In this document: piece after piece, positions 35,694-44,314 of the stretch
Layout of the letters: each line of letters opens with the position of its first letter
Position numbering within the stretch: position 1 is the stretch's first letter
DNA from: Leisingera caerulea DSM 24564
Lineage (GTDB): Bacteria > Pseudomonadota > Alphaproteobacteria > Rhodobacterales > Rhodobacteraceae
Length of the DNA stretch: 64,000 nucleotides
Direction of reading: 5' to 3'
Assembly (NCBI RefSeq): GCF_000473325.1
Contig: NZ_KI421513.1
Location: forward strand, 2,613,217 to 2,677,216
The notes under the pieces: generated by a model
Told to the model about the DNA's origin: nothing
What the model saw: only the letters and a program-made list of their open reading frames with translations
Database searches by the model: none
Program-made: the position numbers and the translations under genes

Positions 35694-37934
35694 TCAGGTC
35701 AGCAGATCGAAGTCGTGCATCAGCGGCAGCCGCCGCGCCCGTTTGCCGGTAAGGTCGAACAGCGCGTTTGCCAGTGCCGGGGCCGCGGGCGGCGTGCCGG
35801 GTTCGCCCGCGCCGCCGATATGCGCCTGCTCTTCCAAGATTCGCACCTCCACCACGGGCATGGTGTGCATGCGGATGGCGTCGTAATCGGGGAAATTCAC
35901 CTGCTCCGCGGCGCCTTCGGCGAAGGTGATCTCGCCGAACATCGCCGCCGACAGCCCATAGGCCATGCCGCCGGACATCTGCGCTTCCAGGTTTCGCGGA
36001 TCCAGCGCAACCCCCAGATCAGCGGCGATCCACGCCTTTTGCAGGCGGATGCCGCCGTCTTCCTGAGCGACTTCAATGACCTGTGCCACCGGGGTGCCGA
36101 AGCTGTATGTCATGGCAACGCCGCGGCCCACGCCTTCGGGCGTCCTGCCGGTCCAGCCGGACATTTCCTTGACCGCTTCCAGCACCTTGGCAGCGGGCTC
36201 CCACTCCCCGCGCGCAAGTTCCAGGCGGAACTCCAGCGGGTCGGCGCCCGCAGCGTGGGCCAGCTCGTCCACAAAGCTCTCCATGAAAAATCCGTTGATC
36301 GACGCGCCGACTGAACGCCAGAAGCCAACTGGGATCTGCAGGTCCGCTGCATAGCCGCGGATGCGGTAGTTGGGGATGCCATAGGGCTGGTTGAAGGCGC
36401 CATCGGTCAAGGCGGTGTCCGGGCCGCTGGGCGACAGTCCGATCCAGCGGTTCATCGCCTGCGCGGTGGGCGACTGGCCGGCAATCTGCCCGTCCAGCAG
36501 CAGCGCCTTGCTGTCCTTCACCGCACCGCGGAACCTCGCGGCAGAGGCCGGGCGGTAAAAGTCATGGGTCATGTCCTCCTCGCGGCTCCAGGTCAGCTGC
36601 ACCGGTGTGCCCGGCATCTGCCCGGCCAGACGGGCGGCATAGACGGCAAAATCGAACTCGCCCCGCCGGCCGAAGCCGCCACCCATCAGGGTGGTGTTCA
36701 CCTCCACCTGCTCCGGCTCGATCCCCAGCGCCTTGGCGCAGTGGTCGCGGACCAGCATCGGCCCCTGGTTGCCGCACCAGATCTGCAGGCGCTGGCCGTC
36801 AAACAGCGCGGTGGCGTTCAGCGGCTCCATCGTGGCGTGGGCGAGGTAGGGCACCTCGTACTCTGCCGTCACCTCCTGCGCGCCCTCCGGCAGGGTTGCG
36901 GCATCGCCGTCGTCGCGAAGGGTGGAGTTCGGCTCAGCCTGAAACGCTGCATGAATTGCGCCGGAGATCTCTATTTGGGCGGCCGGAATAGGGGCTGCCC
37001 CCCAGTCGAAGTCTATGGCCTCCAGCGCCTGGATCGCCAGCCAGGTGTTGCGGCCGACAGCGGCAACCGCATCGCCAAGATCCGCAACCGTTTCGATGCC
37101 GGGCATCTCAAGGGCTGCTGCGGCGTCAAAACCCTTCATCGCGCCGCCCAGATGCGGGTTCGCCTTCAGCGCAGCAAATTTCATCCCGGGCAGGCGCACA
37201 TCAATGCCGAATTGCGCGGTGCCGGTTGCCTTGTCCGCCATGTCCACCCGCGGCTGGGCCTTGCCCAGCAGCCGCCATTCGCTGCGCGGGCGCAGGGGGG
37301 CGTCCACCGGCTCCAGCCGGGCTGCATCTGCTGCCAGCTCGGTATAGGCAATCTCCGCGCCATCCGGCGCAATTACCTTGCCGTCCCGGGTGCTAAGCTG
37401 GCCGCGGCTGACGCCAAGGCGCTGGGCGGCGGCTTCCTTCAGCGTTTCCCGGGCCGAGGCGCCAGCCAGCCGCATCCGCTCGTACCCGTCCTTCATCGAG
37501 GTTGAACCGCCTGTCACCTGCAGATCCAGCAGCTTGCCCGCCTGGCCCATCAGTTCGCCCAGCGAGTGCATGAACTTGGACTTGTCATAGCCGGTGCTGG
37601 GCAGCGCCTCGCTCATCAGGGCGGAATTGTAATAGGCCTTGGCGGCGGGGCCGTGCAGAACCTCCACCTGGTCCAGCGTCACGTCCAGTTCCTCGGCAAT
37701 CAGCGCGGCCCAGGTGGTGTGCACGCCCTGGCCCATCTCGGCGCGCGGTGCAATCAAGGTGATCTTCTGGTCCGAGATCATCACAAAGGGGTTGAACGCC
37801 ACTTCCCCGTCGCCGGGTTTCAACGGGTTCGGGGCAGGGCGGCTGACGTAATAAGCGCCAAAGGCGACACCGCCGATGATGGCGGCGGAACCGATCAGGA
37901 AGCTGCGGCGGGCGATTTTCTTGAAGCTGGCCAT
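35694..37934 (-). CDS. Molybdopterin-binding hydroxylase large subunit (IorB type)
   Basis: The 746-aa large subunit of a xanthine-dehydrogenase-family enzyme resembling isoquinoline 1-oxidoreductase beta subunit. A twin-arginine signal ARRSFLIGSAAIIGG (residues 8-22) predicts Tat export or membrane attachment to the periplasmic face. Molybdopterin-contact motifs are visible: RAEMGQGVHTTWAALIAEEL, GGGFGRRGEFDFAVYAARL and a late GEPGTPPAAPALANALFD with the conserved Gly-Glu that corresponds to the catalytic base region. It begins three bases after the iron-sulfur subunit gene, so the two are one operon. The substrate cannot be read from sequence; aldehydes or N-heterocycles are typical. Confidence 0.9.
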   Translation of the reverse strand: MASFKKIARRSFLIGSAAIIGGVAFGAYYVSRPAPNPLKPGDGEVAFNPFVMISDQKITLIAPRAEMGQGVHTTWAALIAEELDVTLDQVEVLHGPAAKAYYNSALMSEALPSTGYDKSKFMHSLGELMGQAGKLLDLQVTGGSTSMKDGYERMRLAGASARETLKEAAAQRLGVSRGQLSTRDGKVIAPDGAEIAYTELAADAARLEPVDAPLRPRSEWRLLGKAQPRVDMADKATGTAQFGIDVRLPGMKFAALKANPHLGGAMKGFDAAAALEMPGIETVADLGDAVAAVGRNTWLAIQALEAIDFDWGAAPIPAAQIEISGAIHAAFQAEPNSTLRDDGDAATLPEGAQEVTAEYEVPYLAHATMEPLNATALFDGQRLQIWCGNQGPMLVRDHCAKALGIEPEQVEVNTTLMGGGFGRRGEFDFAVYAARLAGQMPGTPVQLTWSREEDMTHDFYRPASAARFRGAVKDSKALLLDGQIAGQSPTAQAMNRWIGLSPSGPDTALTDGAFNQPYGIPNYRIRGYAADLQIPVGFWRSVGASINGFFMESFVDELAHAAGADPLEFRLELARGEWEPAAKVLEAVKEMSGWTGRTPEGVGRGVAMTYSFGTPVAQVIEVAQEDGGIRLQKAWIAADLGVALDPRNLEAQMSGGMAYGLSAAMFGEITFAEGAAEQVNFPDYDAIRMHTMPVVEVRILEEQAHIGGAGEPGTPPAAPALANALFDLTGKRARRLPLMHDFDLLT

Positions 37935-37937
37935 GAC

Positions 37938-38402
37938 TTACGCCTCCTGCATCTTTTGGGCGGCGGCGTGGATAGCGGCGCGGATGCGCGGGTAGGTGCC
38001 GCAGCGGCACAGGTTGCCCTGCATCGCCTCGTTAATCTCCGCGTCCGAGGGCGCCGGGTTTTCCGCCAAGAGGCTCGCCGCCTGCATGATCTGGCCGGAC
38101 TGGCAGTAGCCGCACTGGGCCACCTGATGCTCCACCCAGGCCTGCTGAATCGCAGCCATTGCATCCGGTGTGCCGAGACCCTCGACCGTGGTCACCTCGC
38201 CCCAGACGTCCGACAGCGCCACCTGGCAGGAGCGCACGGCTTCGCCGTCGATATGCACGGTGCAGGCGCCGCAAGCAGCGACGCCGCAGCCGAACTTGGT
38301 GCCGGTGAGGCCGACCTCATCGCGCAGCACCCACAGCAGGGGCACATCATCAGGCAGATCCACCTGATGGGGCTTTCCATTGATGCGAAGCGTGGTGGAC
38401 AT
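37938..38402 (-). CDS. [2Fe-2S] subunit of the molybdenum hydroxylase (IorA type)
   Basis: A 154-aa small subunit with two [2Fe-2S] clusters. The plant-ferredoxin-like N-terminal cluster uses Cys39, Cys44, Cys47 and Cys59 ([14 protein letters not shown], then RSCQ); the C-terminal cluster uses Cys97, Cys100, Cys132 and Cys134 (CGYCQSG and [11 protein letters not shown]). It carries electrons from the molybdenum site of the large subunit, which follows at once. No FAD subunit is adjacent, typical of the membrane-linked two-subunit type that hands electrons to cytochromes. It is divergent from a TetR gene and preceded by paired palindromes. Confidence 0.95.
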   Translation of the reverse strand: MSTTLRINGKPHQVDLPDDVPLLWVLRDEVGLTGTKFGCGVAACGACTVHIDGEAVRSCQVALSDVWGEVTTVEGLGTPDAMAAIQQAWVEHQVAQCGYCQSGQIMQAASLLAENPAPSDAEINEAMQGNLCRCGTYPRIRAAIHAAAQKMQEA

Positions 38403-38427
38403 GGCGTGTCTTCCTTTGCTGGGGTTC

Positions 38428-38451
38428 TGACAAATGTAATTGAAAGTGTCA
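38428..38451. promoter_or_regulatory. Operator-like 24-mer 1 (TGACA-N14-TGTCA)
   Basis: Inverted TGACA/TGTCA half-sites 24 bp end to end, 26 bases before the iorA start. The same 24-bp geometry recurs at 38462-38485. A tight TGTCA-AT-TGACA palindrome (38455-38466) links them. Confidence 0.65.
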
Positions 38452-38461
38452 GTATGTCAAT

Positions 38462-38485
38462 TGACATTTTCTGCAGATAATGTCA
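38462..38485. promoter_or_regulatory. Operator-like 24-mer 2 (TGACATTT...AATGTCA)
   Basis: A nearly perfect 24-bp palindrome (11 of 12 base pairs match), with half-sites TGACATT and AATGTCA and centre CTGCAG. It ends 11 bases before the TetR start codon, a position suited to autorepression. Confidence 0.75.
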
Positions 38486-38496
38486 GAAGCAATATT

Positions 38497-39078
38497 ATGA
38501 ACATGGCAGGCATAGACCCAAAACAGCAGGCAATCCTTGGGGCCGCCTGGGCGGCGTTCTCCACATATGGATTCCGCAAGACCTCGATGGACGACATCGC
38601 CAAGGGTGCGGGCATGTCGCGCCCGGCGCTCTATCTGCATTTCAAGAACAAAGAGGCGATCTTCCGGGCGCTTGTGGCCGCGTATTACGGCAATGCGGCA
38701 GAGAAAGTCCGCGCCGGGCTGGCCTCTGAAGGCACCCTGTCCGACCGCCTGCTGGCCGCTTTTAGGGGGCAGGGCGGTGAGGCGATTGAGTCGATGATGG
38801 CGTCGCCGCACGGGATGGAGCTGTTCGAAGTTACCAAACACGTCGCGGGCGAGGAAATCGAAGCGGGCGAGGCGGCCCTGCGCGGACTCTACGCCGCTTG
38901 GCTGCAGCAGCAGGCGGAGGCCGGGCAGGCGGCGCTGAACGGAGACGCTGACGTGATCGCCCGGACGATTTGCGCGTCCCTCAAAGGCATTAAGCAAACC
39001 GCCGGTGATTTTGCCGCCTATCAGGCCGGGGTGCGCCAACTGGCCGCGCTGATCGGGGCCGGGCTGACGCCGCGTTGA
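38497..39078 (+). CDS. TetR/AcrR family transcriptional regulator
   Basis: A 193-aa regulator with an N-terminal TetR helix-turn-helix (AILGAAWAAFSTYGFRKTSMDDIAKGAGMSRPALYLHFKNK; read here in parts as FSTYGFRKTSMDDIA and MSRPALYLHFKNKEAIF) and a helical ligand-binding C-terminal domain. The start is ATG at 38497, with another ATG at 38503; no strong ribosome-binding site is present. It is divergent from iorAB, and the shared gap contains two 24-bp operator-like palindromes, so it probably represses iorAB and itself. The ligand is unknown. Confidence 0.92.
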   Translation: MNMAGIDPKQQAILGAAWAAFSTYGFRKTSMDDIAKGAGMSRPALYLHFKNKEAIFRALVAAYYGNAAEKVRAGLASEGTLSDRLLAAFRGQGGEAIESMMASPHGMELFEVTKHVAGEEIEAGEAALRGLYAAWLQQQAEAGQAALNGDADVIARTICASLKGIKQTAGDFAAYQAGVRQLAALIGAGLTPR

Positions 39079-39079
39079 T

Positions 39080-39102
39080 GCGGGCCGGAGGCTCCGGCCC
39101 GC
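39080..39102. terminator. Hairpin between convergent tetR and kynA
   Basis: Perfect 10-bp stem GCGGGCCGGA / TCCGGCCCGC with loop GGC, in the 31-base gap between the two stop codons. It lacks a T tract but can fold in both transcripts. Confidence 0.6.
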
Positions 39103-39109
39103 GTGCGCA

Positions 39110-39943
39110 TCACAGTTCGGTGCGCAGGTGCCAGAGTTCGGGGAACAGCTCCACTTCCAGCATCCGCTTGAGATAGCTGACACCGCCGGTGCCGCCGGTG
39201 CCGCGCTTAAAGCCGATGACGCGTTCCACCGTGGTCACGTGGTTGAAGCGCCAGCGGCGGAAGTAATCCTCGAAATCCACCAGCTTCTCGGCCAGCTCGT
39301 ACAGTTCCCAATGGGTTTCGGTGTCGCGGTACACCTCGGTCCAGGCGGCCTGCACGGCCTCATGCGGCTGATAGGCCTCGGAAACATCCCGGTTCAGCAC
39401 TTCCTCCGGCAGATCAAAGCTCTGCGCCAGCGCCTTCAGCGCAACATCATACAGTGACGGCTGCGCCAGCTCGGCCTCCAGCAGCGCCAGGATGTCCGGG
39501 CGGTGGGAATGCGGGCGCAGCATCGCCATGTTGCGGTTGCCCAGCATGAATTCGATCTGCCGGTACTGGTGCGACTGAAAGCCTGAGCTTTGGCCCAGTT
39601 CATCCCGGAACGCAGTGTAATCCGAGGGGGTCATCGTGCGCAGCACATCCCAGGCGGAGTTCAGCTGCTCGAATATGCGCGCCACCCGGGCCAGCATTTT
39701 GAACGCCTGCCGCGCCTGGCCGCCCAGCAGCCGTTCGCGGGCGGCGGAAAGCTCGTGAATGGCCAGCCGCATCCACAGCTCGGAGGTCTGGTGCTGGATG
39801 ATGAACAGCATTTCGTCATGGGTATTGGTCCATGTCTTCTGCGCGTTCAGCAGCATGTCGAGCGACAGGTAATCGCCATAGGACATGCGCCCGTCAAAGG
39901 ACATCTGGGCGCCGTCGTCGGCGGGGTCGTAGGGTTGGGTCAT
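39110..39943 (-). CDS. kynA: Tryptophan 2,3-dioxygenase
   Basis: Haem dioxygenase that opens the tryptophan indole ring to N-formylkynurenine, the first step of the kynurenine pathway. The 277-aa length matches bacterial enzymes. The start [16 protein letters not shown], the [16 protein letters not shown] substrate-binding region and the haem-ligand region [20 protein letters not shown] are visible. The ATG at 39943 has AAGGA eight bases upstream; a longer open frame to 40060 is not family-like. It lies 148 bases after kynU on the same strand. No kynB (formamidase) is seen in the window. Confidence 0.96.
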   Translation of the reverse strand: MTQPYDPADDGAQMSFDGRMSYGDYLSLDMLLNAQKTWTNTHDEMLFIIQHQTSELWMRLAIHELSAARERLLGGQARQAFKMLARVARIFEQLNSAWDVLRTMTPSDYTAFRDELGQSSGFQSHQYRQIEFMLGNRNMAMLRPHSHRPDILALLEAELAQPSLYDVALKALAQSFDLPEEVLNRDVSEAYQPHEAVQAAWTEVYRDTETHWELYELAEKLVDFEDYFRRWRFNHVTTVERVIGFKRGTGGTGGVSYLKRMLEVELFPELWHLRTEL

Positions 39944-40091
39944 CGGATCATTCCTTTTCCTAAATGCAGTATATGTCAGGGAAAGGAATGCGTCCTCCGG
40001 TTCAGGGTGCCGCATTGGGCCAGGCGGCGCCACAGCGCAACCCAGCCCGCCGGGCGGCAAAGCGGCAGATGTGAAGAGCGGGTGCGGCGCA

Positions 40092-41285
40092 TCAGGTGAC
40101 CGCGTGGCGGACCATGTATTCCGGCCGGTCCCACAGGGCGTTGGTCATCACATCGGCGATGATCTCCGCCGCGGCGCGCACGTCGCCTTCGTCGATGTAT
40201 AGCGGGGTGAAACCGAACCGCATGATGTCCGGGGCCCGGAAGTCGCCGATCACGCCGCGGGCGATCAGCGCCTGCATCGCGGCATAGCCCTCGTCGAACT
40301 TGAACGAAACCTGGCTGCCGCGGAACGCCGGATCGCGCGGCGAGGCCAGCTCCAGCTGCGGGCAGGTCCTCTCTACCTCTGCGATGAACAGATCGCACAG
40401 GCCGATGGACTTGGCGCGCACGCTGGCCATATCCGCCTTGTCCCAGATATCCATCGCCGCCTCCAGCGCGGTCAGCTGAAGGATCGGCGGGGTGCCGACG
40501 CGCATCCGGTCGATGCCCTGGCCCGGGCGGTAGTCGAGGTCAAAGGCAAATGGCGCCTCATGCCCCAGCCAGCCCGACAGGGCGGGCCGGGCGGCCCCTG
40601 CGTGGCGCGGCGAGACATAGATGAAAGCGGGCGCGCCGGGGCCGCCATTCAGGTACTTGTAGGTGCAGCCCACTGCGAAATCGGCCTTGCACCCGGCCAG
40701 ATCGACCGGAATGGCGCCGGCGGAGTGCGCCAGATCCCAGACCGTCAGCACGCCATTGGCATGGGCCTTCGCGGTCAGGGCCTTCATGTCGTGCTTGCGG
40801 CCGGTGCGGTAGTCCACCTCGGTGATCATCAGCACTGCGATCTCATCGGTGATGGCGTCCTCAACATCCTCCGGATCCACCACCCGCAGCTCATAGTCCG
40901 GCCCCAGCGATTTCAGCAGTCCGCTGGCCATGTAGAGGTCGGTGGGGAAGTTGCCGTTGTCCGACAGCACGACCTTACGGCCCGGGTTCAGCTCCAGCGC
41001 CGAAGCAACGGCCTGATAGACCTTGATCGACAGCGTGTCGCCCATCACCAAATGGCCCGGCTCCGCCCCGATCAGCCGCCCGATCCGGTCTCCTAGCGCC
41101 TTGGGCTTGTCCATCCAGCCGGCCTTGTTCCAGCCGGTGATCAGCATCTGCCCCCATTCATCCTGCATCATCGCGCCGACCCGATCCTTGGCGGCGCGGG
41201 GCAGGGGGCCCAGCGAGTTGCCGTCCAGATAGATCACGCCCTCGGGCAAGTCGAACATCGCCTTGGTTGCAGCAAAATCGGTCAT
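40092..41285 (-). CDS. kynU: Kynureninase
   Basis: PLP enzyme that cleaves kynurenine to anthranilate and alanine. The 397-aa protein shows the PLP-lysine region [15 protein letters not shown], the phosphate-binding [15 protein letters not shown], and [16 protein letters not shown] with the cofactor Asp. The ATG at 41285 is chosen over 41315 because GAGG lies five bases before it. It heads the kynU-kynA pair and follows the YjbR and SDR genes by 81 bases. A doubled AAGCTT motif (41314-41326) lies 29 bases upstream of the start. Products feed alanine and anthranilate pools. Confidence 0.96.
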   Translation of the reverse strand: MTDFAATKAMFDLPEGVIYLDGNSLGPLPRAAKDRVGAMMQDEWGQMLITGWNKAGWMDKPKALGDRIGRLIGAEPGHLVMGDTLSIKVYQAVASALELNPGRKVVLSDNGNFPTDLYMASGLLKSLGPDYELRVVDPEDVEDAITDEIAVLMITEVDYRTGRKHDMKALTAKAHANGVLTVWDLAHSAGAIPVDLAGCKADFAVGCTYKYLNGGPGAPAFIYVSPRHAGAARPALSGWLGHEAPFAFDLDYRPGQGIDRMRVGTPPILQLTALEAAMDIWDKADMASVRAKSIGLCDLFIAEVERTCPQLELASPRDPAFRGSQVSFKFDEGYAAMQALIARGVIGDFRAPDIMRFGFTPLYIDEGDVRAAAEIIADVMTNALWDRPEYMVRHAVT

Positions 41286-41366
41286 AGGGGCCTCGCATGC
41301 GTTGAGGTATTTCAAGCTTAAAGCTTTTCCGGTTTGCTACCGCATCTGCGCCATTCTGTCCAGTGC

Positions 41367-41750
41367 CTAGCGCCCGTCCGGCCCCGGCTGCGGGTCCGGG
41401 ATACCCAGCTCTGCACGCTTGCGCTTGGAGAGGCCCGCAGTGACCATCTGATAGGACAGGGTGATCTGTTCTTTCAGCTCCGCGTCCGTGAGGCCATTGT
41501 CGTCAAATTGCTGCAGCCACTTCATCCCGCGCGACGCCAGATAGGGTGCCGGGCGAACGCCAGGGCGTTCCTGCAAAACCTCAAAGGCGATGTCGCCGGC
41601 CTTGAAGGTGAAGGCATCCCGGCCGTCAGCCCAGCCGCAAACGGCAAACAGCTTGCCGCCCGCCTTCCAGACGTCCGAGTTGCCCCATTGCACCACGTGC
41701 TCCGCCGCCGGAAAGGTGGCGCAGAAGCTATTGAACGCCTCCCGGTCCAT
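41367..41750 (-). CDS. MmcQ/YjbR family protein
   Basis: A 127-aa protein with the YjbR/CyaY-like fold: MDREAFNSFCATFPAAEHVVQWG at the start (read in parts), the core VWKAGGKLFAVCGW and the end GMKWLQQFDDNGLTDAELKEQI, followed by a Lys/Arg-rich tail. The family is thought to bind DNA or act as small adaptors, but function is unsettled. The start ATG overlaps the stop of the SDR gene by one base (TGATG), implying coupled translation. A longer open frame (to 41819) lies inside the SDR gene and is rejected. Confidence 0.85.
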   Translation of the reverse strand: MDREAFNSFCATFPAAEHVVQWGNSDVWKAGGKLFAVCGWADGRDAFTFKAGDIAFEVLQERPGVRPAPYLASRGMKWLQQFDDNGLTDAELKEQITLSYQMVTAGLSKRKRAELGIPDPQPGPDGR

Positions 41751-42505
41751 CAGGTCTGCCCGCCCGCGATCTCGATGCATTGGCCGTTCACCGACCCGGA
41801 TCCCGACCCGCACAGCCACAGCGCCGCGGCGGCGACCTCGCTGGGTTCGATCAGCCGCTTGTGACGGTTAGCGTTCACCATCACGTCCATCGCCTCTACC
41901 GCGCTCATGCCTGAACGTTGGGAGATCGCTGTGACATTGCGCTCGACAATCGGGGTGTCGACATACCCCGGGCAAAGCGCGTTGAATGTAAACGGCGTGC
42001 CCAGGTAGTCCTCGCTCAGCGCCCGGGTCAGGCCGATCATCCCGTGCTTGGTGGCAGAGTAGCAGGCCGCACCCTTCAGCCCCCGCAACCCGGCGATGGA
42101 GGACACGGTGATCACCCGCCCCCAATCGGTCTCCCGCATCGACTTGAAACATTCCCGGATCGTCAGAAAGGCACCGTCGAGGTTTGTCGCCATCATGTTG
42201 CGCCAGAATTCCATCGAGGTCTTGTGCAGCGCCGCGCCTTCGGCAACTCCTGCATTGGCAACGCAGATCTGGACCGGGCCGCGCGCCGCCACCGCAGCCT
42301 CCACCTTGGCCGCCACGTCCGCCTCGCTGCGCACATCCATCGCCATCGGATGCAGGCTGCCCGTGGCAACCTGCTCCAAAACCTCCTGCCTGCGCCCGGT
42401 GATGGTGACCTGCGCGCCTTCCGCGGCCAGAGCCTGAGCAATCGCCAGCCCGATCCCGGTGCCGCCGCCGGTGACCAGCACGTGTTTGCCTTGCAATACC
42501 GTCAT
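41750..42505 (-). CDS. Short-chain dehydrogenase/reductase
   Basis: A 251-aa classical SDR. The NAD(P)-binding TGGGTGIG near residue 14, NAG (CVANAGVA) near 88, catalytic Ser in VSSIAG and YSATK with Tyr and Lys are all present. The C-terminus SGSVNGQCIEIAGGQT is typical. Such enzymes include 3-hydroxybutyrate and 3-oxoacyl reductases; the substrate here is undetermined. GGAGA lies eight bases before the ATG at 42505. It heads a possible four-gene unit SDR-yjbR-kynU-kynA. It is divergent from the metallo-beta-lactamase-fold gene, across a gap holding a 40-bp palindrome. Confidence 0.92.
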   Translation of the reverse strand: MTVLQGKHVLVTGGGTGIGLAIAQALAAEGAQVTITGRRQEVLEQVATGSLHPMAMDVRSEADVAAKVEAAVAARGPVQICVANAGVAEGAALHKTSMEFWRNMMATNLDGAFLTIRECFKSMRETDWGRVITVSSIAGLRGLKGAACYSATKHGMIGLTRALSEDYLGTPFTFNALCPGYVDTPIVERNVTAISQRSGMSAVEAMDVMVNANRHKRLIEPSEVAAAALWLCGSGSGSVNGQCIEIAGGQT

Positions 42506-42591
42506 CCTCAATTCTCCCGGTTTTGCAGGCAGCCTAACCGGGCCGGGGCAGCTGGCAACCCCGCCGTGCCGTCACGACGCATGGGTCAGGC

Positions 42592-42631
42592 GTTTACAGT
42601 CACATTCGCATGTGTGAATGTTGCTGCAAAC
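42592..42631. promoter_or_regulatory. 40-bp imperfect palindrome before the MBL-fold gene
   Basis: Fifteen of twenty positions pair about the centre between 42611 and 42612. Conserved half-site blocks are GTTT, CAG and ACATTC, mirrored by GAATGT, CTG and AAAC. It ends 17 bases before the MBL-fold start and lies 87 bases from the divergent SDR start. It looks like a large or double operator. Confidence 0.7.
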
Positions 42632-42648
42632 CTTCAGGGAGATTTCCG

Positions 42649-43599
42649 ATGAAAGCTATTGCCGCCGCCTGCGCCGCCTTGTGCATCGCTGCAACCGTCC
42701 ACGCCAGCGAAGACATTGCCGATCAGTACCCACAGTCCGAGCTGTACTCCAAACCGGTGGAGGTGATCCCGCATGTGTTCTCCGCCATCGGCGCCACCGC
42801 GCCGCCGACCTACGAAAACGCAGGCCACAACAACAACCTCTCCTTCATCGTGACCTCCGAAGGCGTGGTGGTGGTGAACTCCGGCGCTTCCGATGCACTG
42901 GCCAAGGCGCTGCACGATGAAATCAAGCAGGTGACGGACCAGCCGGTGGTGCTGGTGATCAACGAAAACGGTCAGGGCCACGCGATGCTGGGCAACGGCT
43001 ACTGGCGGGACCAGGGCGTGGACGTGCTGGCCCAAGCAGAGGCGATTGCCGAGACGCAGGAAAACAGCGACCTGATCCTGCAGCGGATGCGCGGCTACAA
43101 CAAGGACCGGGCGGGAGAGACCCGCGTCGAGCACGCCAACCTGTCGTTCGAAGACCGCTATGACCTCACCCTGGGCGGAGTGGAGATGCAGGTTCTGCAC
43201 CTCGGACCGGCGCATGACCCGGGCGACATCCAGGTCTGGATTCCGGAGTGGGACCTGCTGATTGCCGGCGACATCGCCTTTCATGAGCGTATGCTGCCGG
43301 TTTTCCCGCATACCTGCACCAAATGCTGGATCGAAACCTGGCAGGAAAAGCTGGAACCGCTTGACCCCGCCTATGTGATCCCGGGCCACGGCCACCCGAC
43401 CAATTTGCCGCAGGTGCGCCGCTATACGCTCGACTACCTGACCGATCTGCGGGCCAAGGTCGGCGCCCATATCGAGACGGGCGGAGACCTCGCCAGCGCC
43501 TACTATGTTGATCAGGAGCGCTGGAAGAACCTGGACACATTCGAGGAGCTTGCCACCAAGAACGCGGGCCGGGTTTTTGAGGAAATGGAGTGGGAGTGA
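42649..43599 (+). CDS. Periplasmic metallo-beta-lactamase-fold protein with altered metal ligands
   Basis: A 316-aa exported protein: signal peptide KAIAAACAALCIAATVHAS. The MBL fold is recognisable from VVVVNSGASDALAKAL, HLGPAHDPGDIQVWIP, LLIAGDIAFHERMLP and VIPGHGHPTNLPQ. The first metal motif, normally HxHxDH, reads NENGQGH here, so two His and the Asp are replaced. This substitution resembles that of SoxH/quinoprotein-associated MBL proteins, where the motif also differs, but the relation is by memory. A cysteine pair CTKC follows the third motif. AGGGAGA lies seven bases before the ATG. Confidence 0.8.
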   Translation: MKAIAAACAALCIAATVHASEDIADQYPQSELYSKPVEVIPHVFSAIGATAPPTYENAGHNNNLSFIVTSEGVVVVNSGASDALAKALHDEIKQVTDQPVVLVINENGQGHAMLGNGYWRDQGVDVLAQAEAIAETQENSDLILQRMRGYNKDRAGETRVEHANLSFEDRYDLTLGGVEMQVLHLGPAHDPGDIQVWIPEWDLLIAGDIAFHERMLPVFPHTCTKCWIETWQEKLEPLDPAYVIPGHGHPTNLPQVRRYTLDYLTDLRAKVGAHIETGGDLASAYYVDQERWKNLDTFEELATKNAGRVFEEMEWE

Positions 43600-43641
43600 G
43601 CGGCTCCGGCTTCGGTACACATAAATATACATAGGCTTTCG

Positions 43642-43686
43642 GACGAATCTATGCAGGATCATGCCGCAAGCTGGAACAGATTCGTC
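43642..43686. repeat. 9-bp inverted repeat with 27-base loop
   Basis: GACGAATCT (43642-43650) and its exact complement AGATTCGTC (43678-43686), in an AT-rich gap 43 bases after the MBL-fold gene. The loop contains GCAGGATCATGC, which can pair weakly. It could be a transcription terminator, a leader structure for the next gene or a small RNA; the sequence alone does not decide. Confidence 0.5.
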
Positions 43687-43823
43687 GTTTCTGCAGCATG
43701 GAGGGCAATTTGTCCTTTTCTTTCAGTCCCGGCCGAACCGGTCTGGACGGCCAGGACGGATAAGGGAAAACTGCCCGCGATGTGCGTGATTTCAGGACAT
43801 ATTCTGCGAAAGGGCGGGGGCTG

Positions 43824-44273
43824 ATGCGGTGGCTGGATGTGCCGCCCGTCTGGCTCGCGGGCTGTGTCCTGGCCGCGTGGCTGCAAGCGCGGCATTTTGC
43901 GCTCGGGCTCTCCTTCGGCGGCGCCTGGGCGGAGTTTCTGGGCGGCACCCTCCTGGGCGGCGGCCTGCTGCTGGCGCTGCTCGCCATCACCGAGATGCGG
44001 CGGCAGAAGACCACGGTCCTGCCGCACCAGACACCCAGCCGCCTGGTGCAATCGGGCATCTTCAGCCGCAGCCGCAACCCGATCTACCTGGGCGATGTGC
44101 TGATCCTGGCGGGCCTTATTCTGTGGTTTGACGCGGTGCTGTCGCTGCCGCTGATCCCGGTGTTCCTTTGGGTACTGGAGAAACGCTTTGTCATTCCGGA
44201 GGAGGACAGGATGCGCCGGACCTTCCGCGCGGACTGGGCCCGGTACGAGCGGAAGGTGCGCCGCTGGATCTGA
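43824..44273 (+). CDS. Isoprenylcysteine carboxyl methyltransferase-like membrane protein
   Basis: A 149-aa protein with three to four membrane segments. The conserved C-terminal region of the ICMT/PEMT-like methyltransferases is visible: QTPSRLVQSGIFSRSRNPIYLGD, followed by a hydrophobic stretch and the soluble IPEEDRMRRTFRADWARYERKVRRW with the catalytic Glu/Arg region. Such bacterial proteins use S-adenosylmethionine; the substrate here is unknown. The ATG at 43824 is the best supported start; an in-frame start at 43782 lacks a site. It ends 138 bases before pntA. Confidence 0.85.
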   Translation: MRWLDVPPVWLAGCVLAAWLQARHFALGLSFGGAWAEFLGGTLLGGGLLLALLAITEMRRQKTTVLPHQTPSRLVQSGIFSRSRNPIYLGDVLILAGLILWFDAVLSLPLIPVFLWVLEKRFVIPEEDRMRRTFRADWARYERKVRRWI

Positions 44274-44314
44274 GCGGAACGCGGCGTTGCGGCATGACTT
44301 TGCGGCAACGCAGC

